From the IMG/VR virus record IMGVR_UViG_3300033141_001770, positions 1 through 40,883 of that record: DNA of 40,883 bases; one strand, 5' to 3'. This document shows, in pieces, positions 12,300 to 20,021 of the stretch. The stretch is from a virus. Position 1 is the stretch's first letter; each line of letters starts with the position of its first letter. The notes under the pieces are model-generated. The model saw only the letters and a list, made by a program, of their open reading frames with translations, searched no databases and was not told where the DNA came from. The position numbers and the translations under genes were made by a program.

Positions 12300-13055
12300 A
12301 TGGAACTTGGAAGTAAACAAGATAAACTGTGGAAAAACTATCTGGTGGAAGAGAGTAAAACTCATGGTGCTCGTTACAACATGGAAATGCTCCTCCAGAT
12401 TATTGAATTATACTCTGAGGAAGGAGGTACACTACTTGACCCTATGGCTGGTGTGTTCAGTCTGGCTGCAGCTCTTACCCTGAAGAGAAATGTTTACGGT
12501 ATCGAGCTGGAGAAGAGGTTTGTAGATATTGCTTCTCTGAATATTAAGAACATACAGAGTAAGTATAGTATAGATAATACTGCAGTTATTATACAGGGAG
12601 ACTGCAGGAAGATACTTCCTCTTCCTGTTCACATTGACTGCATCATAACCTCTCCTCCCTATGGAACATCTGTACATCCAGTAGATAAATACGAACTAAA
12701 GTTAGCAGAGATATTCGGTTCAACTACTCAATCAGGGTATGGAATGCATCCTGATAACATTGGTAATCTTGACCACCAGCTCCAGAGGTTTGAACTGGCT
12801 AAGGTGTATCGAAAGTGTTACGAACAACTTGAACTTGGTGGGAGACTGATAACGGTTACTAAGGACTCAATTAAAGGTGGTAAGGTACAGGAACAAGGAT
12901 TAGCTACGATGAGAGCCTGCATAGAAGCTGGTTTCCTCTTGGAGGCACAGCATCACCGTCCCTGTGCTATAACAGCACGACAGAGGCTTCACCAAAAACA
13001 CACGGCTGGTTACAAACCTATTGATAAAGAAGACATTTTGGTGTTCAGAAAATGA
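12300..13055 (+). CDS. DNA methyltransferase (N6-adenine or N4-cytosine type)
   Basis: 251 residues. The SAM-binding motif LLDPMAGVFSLA (DPMAG at residues 47-51) comes before the catalytic TSPPYG (residues 117-122), the order seen in amino-methyltransferases whose motif IV is S/N/D-PPY. No restriction enzyme is nearby, so it is probably an orphan methylase that protects phage DNA or marks it. It starts directly at the previous stop (TAA-ATG) and overlaps the polymerase gene by four bases. The recognition site cannot be told from sequence. Confidence 0.85.
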   Translation: MELGSKQDKLWKNYLVEESKTHGARYNMEMLLQIIELYSEEGGTLLDPMAGVFSLAAALTLKRNVYGIELEKRFVDIASLNIKNIQSKYSIDNTAVIIQGDCRKILPLPVHIDCIITSPPYGTSVHPVDKYELKLAEIFGSTTQSGYGMHPDNIGNLDHQLQRFELAKVYRKCYEQLELGGRLITVTKDSIKGGKVQEQGLATMRACIEAGFLLEAQHHRPCAITARQRLHQKHTAGYKPIDKEDILVFRK

Positions 13056-14689
13056 TAGTTCTTAGTCAACAAAAGTTCAACAACAAACAGGAAGTTCTTA
13101 ACGAACTGCATCAGAAGTCTGTCCTTGCTTTTGATACAGAAAGCAGTGAGGACAGGTTGCTGGGTGTAGCTCTAGCTTGGTCTCCGCAGGACTCTGCATT
13201 CTTATCCGCAGATGAGATACCAAGTGTGCTTAATCTTCTCTCCCGTGGAAAGTTCATCGCTCACAATGTTCTCTACGATATTCCTCTACTTAACAGTAAA
13301 TATAATATAAATATACAGTACATCTTTGATACGATGCTGGCTGCACAATCTCTGGGTTATCCTGCAGCATTAGGAGACCTCTCCATTCCTTTCAATTTCA
13401 GTCATAGATATATAACAGATTTGTTATATGATGATGCAGGGATGAAGATGAAGAAGGAGATACCAGCGAAGACAAAAAAGGGAACAAGAAAGGTTGACAT
13501 TACACTTAGCGATGTCAAAATAGAAGATATAGCTACTATATGTTGTGGTCATGCTATGGCTACATACAAGATATGGGATGCTCTTAAAGATAAAGTTCCT
13601 GCAGCATACTCTCTGGATATGGAACTTATACCTCTTCTGATGTGGATGCACACAAATGGTATCCGAGTGAATACGGAACTTGCTCAGGAGCGTCACAGGA
13701 AATTAAATGAAGAGATTGAATATCTAAGAGGACTTTGTGAGGGAATGGGGTTTAATCCAGCATCTCCTAAACAGATAGGACTGGCTTTATCTCATGCTGG
13801 ATTTATGACCTATTTCAGCAGGACTGGTCAGATGGTAACTGATGAGGAAGCACTGCGTCCTCTGATGAATAAAACTTCAATAGTTCCTTTAGTTCTAAGG
13901 TACAGAGACAAGGTTAAGCTAAATTCTACTTACATCAAACCTCTTGTCAATATAGAGAGAGTATATCCAAAGTACCATATAGTTAGAACAGGTCGCTTTG
14001 CCAGTTCACCCAACATCCAGAATATACCAGAGGAACAGAGAGACCTCTACCTGCCAGACGAAGGAGATTTCTTCTGGGATGCAGATGCCCATCAGATTGA
14101 ACCAGTATTGATGGCATATTTCTCTGGAGATAAAAAGATGATAGAAGATATTGCTACAGGAGACATCTATCAACCCGTAGCAGACAGGTATAAGATAGCA
14201 AGATATACAGCTAAACAACTCGTCTTGGCAGGAAGCTATGAGGGTGGAGCAGAGACATTGGTGGAAACTGCACATAGAAAAGGAGATACTATTAGTCTTG
14301 AAGATGCTCAAATGCTCCTTAATCAATACTATCGTGACTATAGGAGGTTCAAACAATGGAAGGATGAAGTAAGAAAGGATGCTCAAAATAAGGGATATGT
14401 GCTCACTTTATTGGGTAGAAAAAGAACCTTGGAAAGTATGGCAGAGGGAGAAGAATTCGATTATGACCCTCTTCTCAAAGCTGTGAACACTGTAATTCAA
14501 GGTAGTGCTGCAGATATTCTTAAACTAGCTATGAAGAGACTGCAGCATAATAAAGTATCTGCTACTGTGCATGATGAGATTCTTCTTAGCACTGCAGAGA
14601 ACATATCTGCAGATATACTAAATAATCTCTGCAGCATCCCTGTAAGATGGGATGTAAAGACTGGTCAGAATTGGGGTGAGATGAAATGA
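13052..14689 (+). CDS. polA: Family A DNA polymerase with 3'-5' exonuclease domain
   Basis: 545 residues. Exonuclease motifs are complete: D28/E30 in AFDTES, N72/D76 in AHNVLYD, and D176 in ATYKIWD. Polymerase motif A is DAHQIEPVL (catalytic D345), motif B is R384-x3-K388...Y396, and motif C is VHDE near residue 513. There is no 5' nuclease domain. The residue equivalent to E. coli Phe762 is Leu392. In surveys of viral PolA this class is linked to slower, often temperate replication. Motif A is also unusual, with Ala-His in place of the usual Tyr-Ser. It is the replicative polymerase of this phage, coupled by ATGA overlaps on both sides. Confidence 0.92.
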   Translation: MIVLSQQKFNNKQEVLNELHQKSVLAFDTESSEDRLLGVALAWSPQDSAFLSADEIPSVLNLLSRGKFIAHNVLYDIPLLNSKYNINIQYIFDTMLAAQSLGYPAALGDLSIPFNFSHRYITDLLYDDAGMKMKKEIPAKTKKGTRKVDITLSDVKIEDIATICCGHAMATYKIWDALKDKVPAAYSLDMELIPLLMWMHTNGIRVNTELAQERHRKLNEEIEYLRGLCEGMGFNPASPKQIGLALSHAGFMTYFSRTGQMVTDEEALRPLMNKTSIVPLVLRYRDKVKLNSTYIKPLVNIERVYPKYHIVRTGRFASSPNIQNIPEEQRDLYLPDEGDFFWDADAHQIEPVLMAYFSGDKKMIEDIATGDIYQPVADRYKIARYTAKQLVLAGSYEGGAETLVETAHRKGDTISLEDAQMLLNQYYRDYRRFKQWKDEVRKDAQNKGYVLTLLGRKRTLESMAEGEEFDYDPLLKAVNTVIQGSAADILKLAMKRLQHNKVSATVHDEILLSTAENISADILNNLCSIPVRWDVKTGQNWGEMK

Positions 14690-15027
14690 CAGATGATAGT
14701 ATCTATTGTGTTCGTTGTGTTATAGATGACCTTGTCTTTGCTGAAGCTAAGACAAGCAATCTTATTGACATGACGAGACAAGAGATGACAGCAAGGTTAA
14801 ACGAGGCTCTGAAAAAGGAAGGGCGTATCCCTGTTCCTGGAACAACACCATCTGTCTCTGTATCCGAAGACCAAGATAGACGCTGCACCGTTATTGATAT
14901 GTCAGTGGATACAGTACCTTTGAATACAGTGCCTCACACTTCAGTTCCAAGCGTAGACCACGTTCTGAAATGGATGATGTCCAACAGGTTAGAATATCAC
15001 AGTTTAGAGGAGTTAGCAGAACCATGA
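14686..15027 (+). CDS. Hypothetical protein, 113 residues
   Basis: Overlaps the polymerase stop (ATGA). The N-terminus has YCVRC; the middle is Ser/Val/Pro-rich and looks disordered (residues about 50-90); the end is helical. Not recognised. Its position suggests a polymerase accessory role, but nothing in the sequence shows one. Confidence 0.55.
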   Translation: MTDDSIYCVRCVIDDLVFAEAKTSNLIDMTRQEMTARLNEALKKEGRIPVPGTTPSVSVSEDQDRRCTVIDMSVDTVPLNTVPHTSVPSVDHVLKWMMSNRLEYHSLEELAEP

Positions 15028-15224
15028 AAACAGGTGAGAATGAGATTAAGAACAATACTGTTACTAGAGAAAGTTTCTTCTATTGGGACGAACAGATGCG
15101 GATGAAAGCATTTAATTACTGTCCTTTGATTCCAAAGGAATGGTCTTTCTGTGAAACAAGTGGAAAGTGTATAGATAGAGAACTTATAAACTTTTTCTGG
15201 GAGAGGATGGTGGTACTAAATTGA
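15024..15224 (+). CDS. Hypothetical protein, 66 residues
   Basis: The ATG at 15024 overlaps the preceding TGA. Aromatic and cysteine-containing (FFYWDEQMRMKAFNYC, WSFCETSGKC). Not recognised. The stop overlaps a TTG start for the following gene (TTGA). Confidence 0.55.
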   Translation: MKTGENEIKNNTVTRESFFYWDEQMRMKAFNYCPLIPKEWSFCETSGKCIDRELINFFWERMVVLN

Positions 15225-15385
15225 AGTATCAGATAATGGAATGGTGTCCTAAGTGCCAATCAATTCAAGAAACCAGAAAAGAAACATATATCAGCGTTAA
15301 GGGACGATACTACCCTATCTTCTGTCAGAGATGCAACATGCTTCTTAGAATTGACTATCCGTCAAAGAAAAAGTCTGAAAAGTAA
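15221..15385 (+). CDS. Zinc-ribbon microprotein, 54 residues, TTG start
   Basis: Starts at TTG in a TTGA overlap with the previous stop. CPKC and, about 25 residues later, CQRC form a zinc ribbon; the tail is lysine-rich (YPSKKKSEK). This continuous frame fills the space behind the previous gene. Probably nucleic-acid binding. Confidence 0.6.
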   Translation: MKYQIMEWCPKCQSIQETRKETYISVKGRYYPIFCQRCNMLLRIDYPSKKKSEK

Positions 15386-15459
15386 TTTATAACCCAGCTA
15401 CGATTAGAACATTTGTCTCATAGACAGCAATTACATCTTTTGATAAAATAATAATAAGC

Positions 15460-15503
15460 CCTCATGACATATTACTACATGAGTCATGAGTCATGTCATG
15501 AGG
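15460..15503. repeat. 11-bp perfect inverted repeat with internal tandem ATGAGTC
   Basis: CCTCATGACAT (15460-15470) is the exact complement of ATGTCATGAGG (15493-15503). The 22-base loop contains two tandem copies of ATGAGTC (15479-15492). It lies in the 144-base gap before the last rightward gene and could be an operator, attenuator hairpin or protein binding site. A frame passes through it (ATG 15464), but its start lacks a ribosome site. Confidence 0.6.
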
Positions 15504-15529
15504 AAATTTCATTTAAGGAGTTAGTTGAG

Positions 15530-15736
15530 ATGTCAGCATGTGTATGTCAACGTTGTCACCAACCCGTTGATTGCGGGGAGACCTATTGTCCCAGATGTGA
15601 AGGAGTAATTGAATGTAGTTGTTCAGATGGAAAACATTGTGGGATAGATGAACTTATACAAGAAGTAAAGAAAGATGTCTTTCTGTTCAGAAAGAAAGAT
15701 GGTACATATTATTTGAAGTGGACTCCAGCTCAATAA
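15530..15736 (+). CDS. Double zinc-knuckle protein, 68 residues
   Basis: I chose the ATG at 15530 because AAGGAG lies nine bases upstream. CQRC...CPRC, 14 residues apart, is followed by CSCSDGKHC, so two metal sites are possible. The C-terminus reads as a short beta hairpin (VFLFRKKDGTYYLKW). It is the last gene of the rightward arm, and its stop codon overlaps the end of the convergent late gene. Confidence 0.65.
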   Translation: MSACVCQRCHQPVDCGETYCPRCEGVIECSCSDGKHCGIDELIQEVKKDVFLFRKKDGTYYLKWTPAQ

Positions 15737-15741
15737 GCTGG
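15725..15741. terminator. Hairpin over two overlapping convergent stop codons
   Basis: CCAGCT (15725-15730) pairs with AGCTGG (15736-15741) around CAATA. The TAA of the rightward gene (15734-15736) and the TGA of the leftward gene (15730-15732 on the other strand) lie in and next to the loop. No good T run follows on either strand, so terminator function is only suggested by position. Confidence 0.4.
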
Positions 15742-16992
15742 TTGTCTAGAAGATACAATAACTGGTTGGAGTTCTTGTTTCACCCCAATAGCTGTTAGAA
15801 ATTCATTTATCTTTGCCTGACCGCTGGCTAAGTATCTACCTGCTATTTCAAGATAACTCCTTACCTTCATCTCCTGCTCAGTAACTTCTGCTGTATATTT
15901 ATTTACCTGAGCAGTAAAGTTATTAACCTCAGCAACCTCTATATCTCTTTCAACTCGATACGCATTTATTTCATTCCCATAAGAAGACACTTCATTGGCA
16001 TATTTGGTTAGTGCATCTTCCTGTTCTCTTATGTAAGCTATGGCTTGGTTGATGTAGTTAGCAGCTATTCTCGCAGCTACATCTCCGTATGCTCCATATG
16101 TCTCCCCGACTCTATCTCCATAGGTAGATGCATTGATAAGAGGTTCTCCATCACTGAGATAACCCAGAGCAGTAACTAATGTCCCTGCTACTTCACTAAG
16201 AGCACTTTCTGCATCTGAAAAATCAAGAGTAGGAGCATCGGGAGCAGTAGGAGCTTCTGGTTTAGTAATAGTATAGTCATCTGGAGGAGTCAACTCACTT
16301 AAAGCATTAACAGCAGACTGGACATATTTTTCTGCCTTGAAGATAAGACACTGTCCTGCAGCACCTATAACTACAACATTACTCAGATGAGATGGATAAT
16401 CTCCATCGGCACTGGTTGTAGGTGCTGTCCACTTCCCCCAGTAAACAATACGAATATGTCTTCTATCAACGAATTTGATGTCCTCTTTGCCAGCTCTAAG
16501 AATAATAAGGTCTTGCATTACGTCAAAGGGTGGGTAGTTGGCTGGGACATCACCTGCAGGATACTCCAGTCTCTCTATTCTAATGTAATCTGGAAGTAGA
16601 GTGCTAATATCCAGCATTATTGGGTCTAACTCATAATCTACAGTATAATCACCATCTGGCAGGTTAGACCCCACTTCATCTATTTTACCAGTAAGATAGT
16701 TAATCGTGTAGTCTGTGTCTCTGGTTTTCTCATTACCACTACCATCCTTAATGGTCTCAGAGTTATATTTAACAGGTTTCTTAGCCAGTGTTCCCGTACT
16801 TGATGCTATAGTAAGGGTCTCATCATTTACATCCTTTCTCCATGTTGTTTCTACCATAGCTTTCTTTGGAATAAACCTACTCATCAGGGATATACACTTC
16901 ATTACTCCTCTATCTATCTCTTCTTCAGAGAAGAAATCGGTTGTGTCTGATAGCTCTACTTTTACTGCTTCTCTGTAATCAGTTAAATTCAT
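15730..16992 (-). CDS. Structural protein, probable head-tail adaptor/tail protein, 420 residues
   Basis: Last gene of the late arm, with GGAGG before the ATG. The N-terminal 45 residues (LTDYREAVKVELSDTTDFFS...) resemble the start of phage head-completion/adaptor proteins. A beta-rich middle (residues about 55-200) is followed by a Pro-rich hinge (TKPEAPTAPDAPT). The last 150 residues are long helices. This suits a connector or tail tube component of a short-tailed phage, but the assignment is by layout only. Confidence 0.55.
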   Translation of the reverse strand: MNLTDYREAVKVELSDTTDFFSEEEIDRGVMKCISLMSRFIPKKAMVETTWRKDVNDETLTIASSTGTLAKKPVKYNSETIKDGSGNEKTRDTDYTINYLTGKIDEVGSNLPDGDYTVDYELDPIMLDISTLLPDYIRIERLEYPAGDVPANYPPFDVMQDLIILRAGKEDIKFVDRRHIRIVYWGKWTAPTTSADGDYPSHLSNVVVIGAAGQCLIFKAEKYVQSAVNALSELTPPDDYTITKPEAPTAPDAPTLDFSDAESALSEVAGTLVTALGYLSDGEPLINASTYGDRVGETYGAYGDVAARIAANYINQAIAYIREQEDALTKYANEVSSYGNEINAYRVERDIEVAEVNNFTAQVNKYTAEVTEQEMKVRSYLEIAGRYLASGQAKINEFLTAIGVKQELQPVIVSSRQPAY

Positions 16993-17001
16993 GATAACCT
17001 C

Positions 17002-17292
17002 CTAAACAACCTTAAACGCTGCTGTTCCTACGGTGACTCTTGTTCCATCTGTAACATCTACAATAACACGATGTTTCCTTTTACTCTCTGTATTTGCTTC
17101 TTCTGGCACAGTATAATCATGTTCATATTTACCAGTAGCCTTCTTGGTCATGGCAACACCGTCTACAACCTTATTCCCTTCTCCGTCATAAATGGTTATA
17201 GTAATAGAGGTTGTAGGGTCAACGTAATTCCCAGCATCATCTTTAACTTCTACTTGAGTAATAGCAGTCTCACCAACATCAATACTTTTCAT
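17002..17292 (-). CDS. Small Ig-like beta-sandwich structural protein, 96 residues
   Basis: The whole protein reads as alternating strands (ITQVEVKDDAGNYVDPTTSI..., YEHDYTVPEEA, HRVIVDVTDGTRVTVGTAAF) in the manner of Ig-like domains often found as phage tail or capsid decoration. The start overlaps the end of the fibre gene by four bases. No direct family match claimed. Confidence 0.55.
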   Translation of the reverse strand: MKSIDVGETAITQVEVKDDAGNYVDPTTSITITIYDGEGNKVVDGVAMTKKATGKYEHDYTVPEEANTESKRKHRVIVDVTDGTRVTVGTAAFKVV

Positions 17293-18608
17293 TGTACTGT
17301 CACCTCAACATCCCTGTACGTTTCTATATTTACAGAGACCTCTCTATATTGTCTCACATTTATTGTTAATTGTCTATACTGCTTTAATTTTAGCATAAGT
17401 TCCAGTATCCTGACAATTATTACAGTAAGGCTGCCAGCAGCAGAAGCCACTCCAGCAGCTATACCAGCTATCCATCTGGAGATTTTGATTATTCCATCTA
17501 CTGAAGCTACACCAGCTACAGTACCTGCTATCTTCCTGAGGACTGAGGTAAAGCCAGAGACTGTCGAAGCTCCAGCACTTAGTCCTGCTAACCATACTTG
17601 ATTTATTAAACTACCAGTGACAGAAGCCACTCCAGTGGTAACTCCGCTCATCTTCTTGAGGACTTTGACTGCACCACTGACAGAAGCAATACCAGTGGCT
17701 ACCCCTGCCAGCAGAATTTCTGTCACTTTAGTTAATACTCCTGCTACAGAGGCTTCTCCAGAGACTGCCCCTGAAATCTTCTTCAGTATCTTAGTAGCAC
17801 CACTAATAGAGGCAACACCTGAAACTATCCCTGTTAACCATTTCTGGTTGATTAGTGCTCCAACTATGCTGGCTATACCATTGCTTGCTCCTGATATTGT
17901 TTTACTGATTTTGGTTGCACCTGAGACGGAAGCCACTCCAGCAGTTGATGTAGCAATTCCTCTTAGTGGCTTGATAAGACCTAATACTGAAGCTACTCCG
18001 TTAATTACACCTGCTAGTTCATGAGTAACACCAGGTGGCTCATACTCAATAGTTAAAATAACTTTATTTGCTCCGCTTCCATAGTCCCAGGCATAAGCAG
18101 TACGTCTAACATTTGAAGCGTGAGTGCTTCTATCCTCAAAGTCTTCCCAAAAGATAACTATAGCTTGTCCTGAAGCCCACCCTGGTCTATCTATAATTTC
18201 CTGTATAACCGACTTTATATCAGGGCTATTATAGCTTACACCCGCTGTCCAGGCTGGTATTGCATCCCAATCAACCCTGGCTGTAGTCCTGTTAGCCCAA
18301 CGAGCATCGAAAGCAGCAGCATCATCGGCAAAGGTTGGAGCATCATCTACCTTCTCGGCACTTATCCTGCTATTTACAGTATTAGCATCCCTACTGTAAG
18401 AACATTTTAATGTCAGGTATGCTGCGACAATGGTATTTCCCTGCGGAACTGTTACATTAGGAAAGCGGATACCACAACCTTGTGCATAATAGGTACTATT
18501 GGTATAACCAACTTCTAAAGCAGCTACCATACTCCAATAATCAGGAGGGGGTGAACGCTGAACATCATCGGAGCTTTGTCCAGGTGATTTCTGTATAATT
18601 GTACTCAT
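17289..18608 (-). CDS. Tail-fibre-like protein with ten 20-residue repeats, 439 residues
   Basis: Residues 1-190 form a beta-rich domain (CGIRFPNVTVPQGNTIVAAY, then SGANKVILTIEYEP) resembling the DNRLRE-type sugar-binding fold. Residues about 198-399 are ten tandem copies of a roughly 20-residue unit of the form (L/I)xGxxxGVASVxGxxKIxxx. The C-terminus is a short basic beta segment. Repeats of this kind are known from phage fibre and appendage proteins. Likely host recognition or a fibre shaft. Overlaps the Ig-like gene downstream by four bases. Confidence 0.7.
   Translation of the reverse strand: MSTIIQKSPGQSSDDVQRSPPPDYWSMVAALEVGYTNSTYYAQGCGIRFPNVTVPQGNTIVAAYLTLKCSYSRDANTVNSRISAEKVDDAPTFADDAAAFDARWANRTTARVDWDAIPAWTAGVSYNSPDIKSVIQEIIDRPGWASGQAIVIFWEDFEDRSTHASNVRRTAYAWDYGSGANKVILTIEYEPPGVTHELAGVINGVASVLGLIKPLRGIATSTAGVASVSGATKISKTISGASNGIASIVGALINQKWLTGIVSGVASISGATKILKKISGAVSGEASVAGVLTKVTEILLAGVATGIASVSGAVKVLKKMSGVTTGVASVTGSLINQVWLAGLSAGASTVSGFTSVLRKIAGTVAGVASVDGIIKISRWIAGIAAGVASAAGSLTVIIVRILELMLKLKQYRQLTINVRQYREVSVNIETYRDVEVTVQ
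17412..18017 (-). repeat. Coding tandem repeats (about 60 bp x 10)
   Basis: The DNA of the fibre-like gene repeats with a period near 60 bases, each unit encoding GVASVxG with variable flanks. The copies differ at many silent and some coding positions, so they are old duplications and not recent slippage. Unit number may still vary between related phages and change fibre length. Confidence 0.6.
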
Positions 18609-18619
18609 TTAACCCTCTT

Positions 18620-18904
18620 TTAGTCCTTAGTTATATCAAGGTCTCCGACAGCAAACTTAGCATCCAATTCCTTGATGAAGTCCTCTCTGAACTCTGGCAA
18701 CATAGCCTGAACCAACCGTTCCTTTATCTTGCTATAGGTGAAGTTCTTGGATGCCAGAGCTGCTTCAACAAACTCAACCACATTAAAGATTGCCTGTCTT
18801 TGCCTCAGCTCCAAGGTTATTAGGTCAAGTGGGAGTCCTTTAGTATCCATCAGCTTAAAGATATTTTTTCCACTGAGAACCACAGGATTAGTCTTCGGTA
18901 ACAT
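18620..18904 (-). CDS. Alanyl-tRNA-synthetase-fragment-like protein, 94 residues
   Basis: Residues 14-50 (IFKLMDTKGLPLDLITLELR and onward to FVEAAL) align by eye with the end of the alanyl-tRNA synthetase catalytic core, whose hallmark is FKLxDTxGxPxDL...R-x-R. All tRNA-binding and ATP-binding parts are absent, so it cannot charge tRNA. Its last 13 residues, AKFAVGDLDITKD, nearly repeat the last 13 of the gene before it. The start (GGAGATTTAG-ATG) overlaps that gene by 17 bases. Its location among tail genes suggests a structural or chaperone use of the fold. Confidence 0.65.
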   Translation of the reverse strand: MLPKTNPVVLSGKNIFKLMDTKGLPLDLITLELRQRQAIFNVVEFVEAALASKNFTYSKIKERLVQAMLPEFREDFIKELDAKFAVGDLDITKD

Positions 18905-18926
18905 CTAAATCTCCGACAGCAAACTT
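18642..18926. repeat. 17-base direct repeats bounding the synthetase-like gene
   Basis: TCTCCGACAGCAAACTT occurs at 18642-18658 and again, identical, at 18910-18926, 268 bases apart. Each copy encodes (on the minus strand) KFAVGD near the C-terminus of its own gene. The segment between them is almost exactly the synthetase-like gene. Recombination between the copies would remove that gene and leave the upstream gene intact. Confidence 0.8.
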
Positions 18927-19283
18927 GGCTGTATCACCGCTTTCAATGGTCTTATTGGTAGTCAGGTCAGCCCAATATAGCATGTTGCCACCAGTGTCAG
19001 CATCAAACAACGCAAAGGCAACTACTGTCCCCCAGCTTGCTGTGGCTTCTGGGAAGGTTATCTCATTGGCATTGCTTAGTGCTCCACTTGATGCTGCAGT
19101 CCAGTCACCTGCTGCTGTTTGCACACGAGCATAGCTGCCACCTGAAACCTCTGTGCCACCACCAGCATCAGTAGGAGCTGCGGTGAATAATGCCACATAG
19201 ATAGTAGGTGGTGTGTAACTCCCCTTACCGAAGATATGGTCTAGAATTTCATCCTCCAGATAATCACTCTTAGAACCTGCCAT
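18888..19283 (-). CDS. Tail/appendage protein, 131 residues
   Basis: Reads DYLEDEILDHIFGKGSYTPP then TIYVALFTAAPTDAGGGTEV, followed by strands typical of a small phage tail or fibre-associated protein family that commonly shows the YVALFTAAP...GG motif. Strong GGAGGTG site. It follows an extended -10 promoter. Its C-terminal peptide is duplicated in the next gene. Confidence 0.65.
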   Translation of the reverse strand: MAGSKSDYLEDEILDHIFGKGSYTPPTIYVALFTAAPTDAGGGTEVSGGSYARVQTAAGDWTAASSGALSNANEITFPEATASWGTVVAFALFDADTGGNMLYWADLTTNKTIESGDTAKFAVGDLDVTED

Positions 19284-19309
19284 AAGTGTTCACCTCCTTT
19301 TTATTATAT

Positions 19310-19318
19310 ATTATATCA
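19310..19318 (-). promoter_or_regulatory. Possible extended -10 promoter for the tail-appendage genes
   Basis: On the minus strand TGATATAAT gives a perfect -10 with the TG extension, about 27 bases before the start at 19283. No convincing -35 lies upstream. The surrounding 75 bases are AT-rich and non-coding. Confidence 0.45.
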
Positions 19319-19360
19319 TAACAGTACAGCACAATCTAATCCTTATTTCTCTGTTGTAAT

Positions 19361-19831
19361 CTATCCACATAATAAAATCAACTGCCAACCTGCTGGAACT
19401 GAATAGATATTATCGTTCTGAGGTTCTATTATCATTACAGTTCCATTGTTGGTATAGTAACTAATAACTGCATGAGCCTGTTTATCAGTTCTCACTACCC
19501 AAGTTATGAATATAGGCATAGCAGCAGTTCTAGTATCTTGATGAAATATTCCCATCAATTTGAACGTGAAATCATCACAATCAAAGTCCTCAGCTACATA
19601 TTGTTCACGGTTAGTCTTATCTGTTTCCAGTATCTGTTTAATAAGAGACTCATCTACTGGTCTGTAGTAATTATCTGCTAAATGAAAAGGACAGCCAGCC
19701 ACAGAAGCTGTCATCAATTTAATTAATATCTTTCTCCACCAGCTTACCTTCTGACCGAAAGCTCTCTGATAAGCCTCAATTATATCATTAGCTGATATTG
19801 TCCCTCTGTCTTTATTTCTTATCTTCAACAT
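19361..19831 (-). CDS. Papain-like cysteine peptidase-type protein, 156 residues
   Basis: DFDCDDFTFKLMGIF provides a candidate nucleophilic Cys inside an acidic D-x-x-DCDDF motif, HAVISYY the histidine, and IIEPQND the acidic/Asn part. This is the arrangement of the papain-like fold seen in the C-terminal domain of MOA-type lectins and in phage proteins near tail genes. It could open host cell wall or process virion proteins. I chose the ATG at 19831 because AAGGAGGAG precedes it. No other obvious endolysin is present. Confidence 0.6.
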   Translation of the reverse strand: MLKIRNKDRGTISANDIIEAYQRAFGQKVSWWRKILIKLMTASVAGCPFHLADNYYRPVDESLIKQILETDKTNREQYVAEDFDCDDFTFKLMGIFHQDTRTAAMPIFITWVVRTDKQAHAVISYYTNNGTVMIIEPQNDNIYSVPAGWQLILLCG

Positions 19832-19982
19832 TCTTCTCCTCCTTCTCCTTGGCTTTTCTGATTTCCTCAGCAACAACGAGTTGCTGAAGTATATGCAGAG
19901 CAGCTTGAGGCTTCACATTACCAGCAAAAGCTGCTTCCTGTGTCTCTGAATTGATTGTAAAAGTAAAGATTAGTTGTGGCAT
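19812..19982 (-). CDS. Small helical protein, 56 residues
   Basis: AGGAGGATATA-ATG start at 19982. It begins with a short strand (PQLIFTFTINSETQ), then a long charged helix ending in EEIRKAKEKEEKNVEDKK. It overlaps the peptidase gene by 20 bases and supplies that gene's ribosome site. Unknown function; probably tail-associated. Confidence 0.6.
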   Translation of the reverse strand: MPQLIFTFTINSETQEAAFAGNVKPQAALHILQQLVVAEEIRKAKEKEEKNVEDKK

Positions 19983-20021
19983 TATATCCTCCTCTGTACT
20001 ATACTATACTGCAGATAAATT

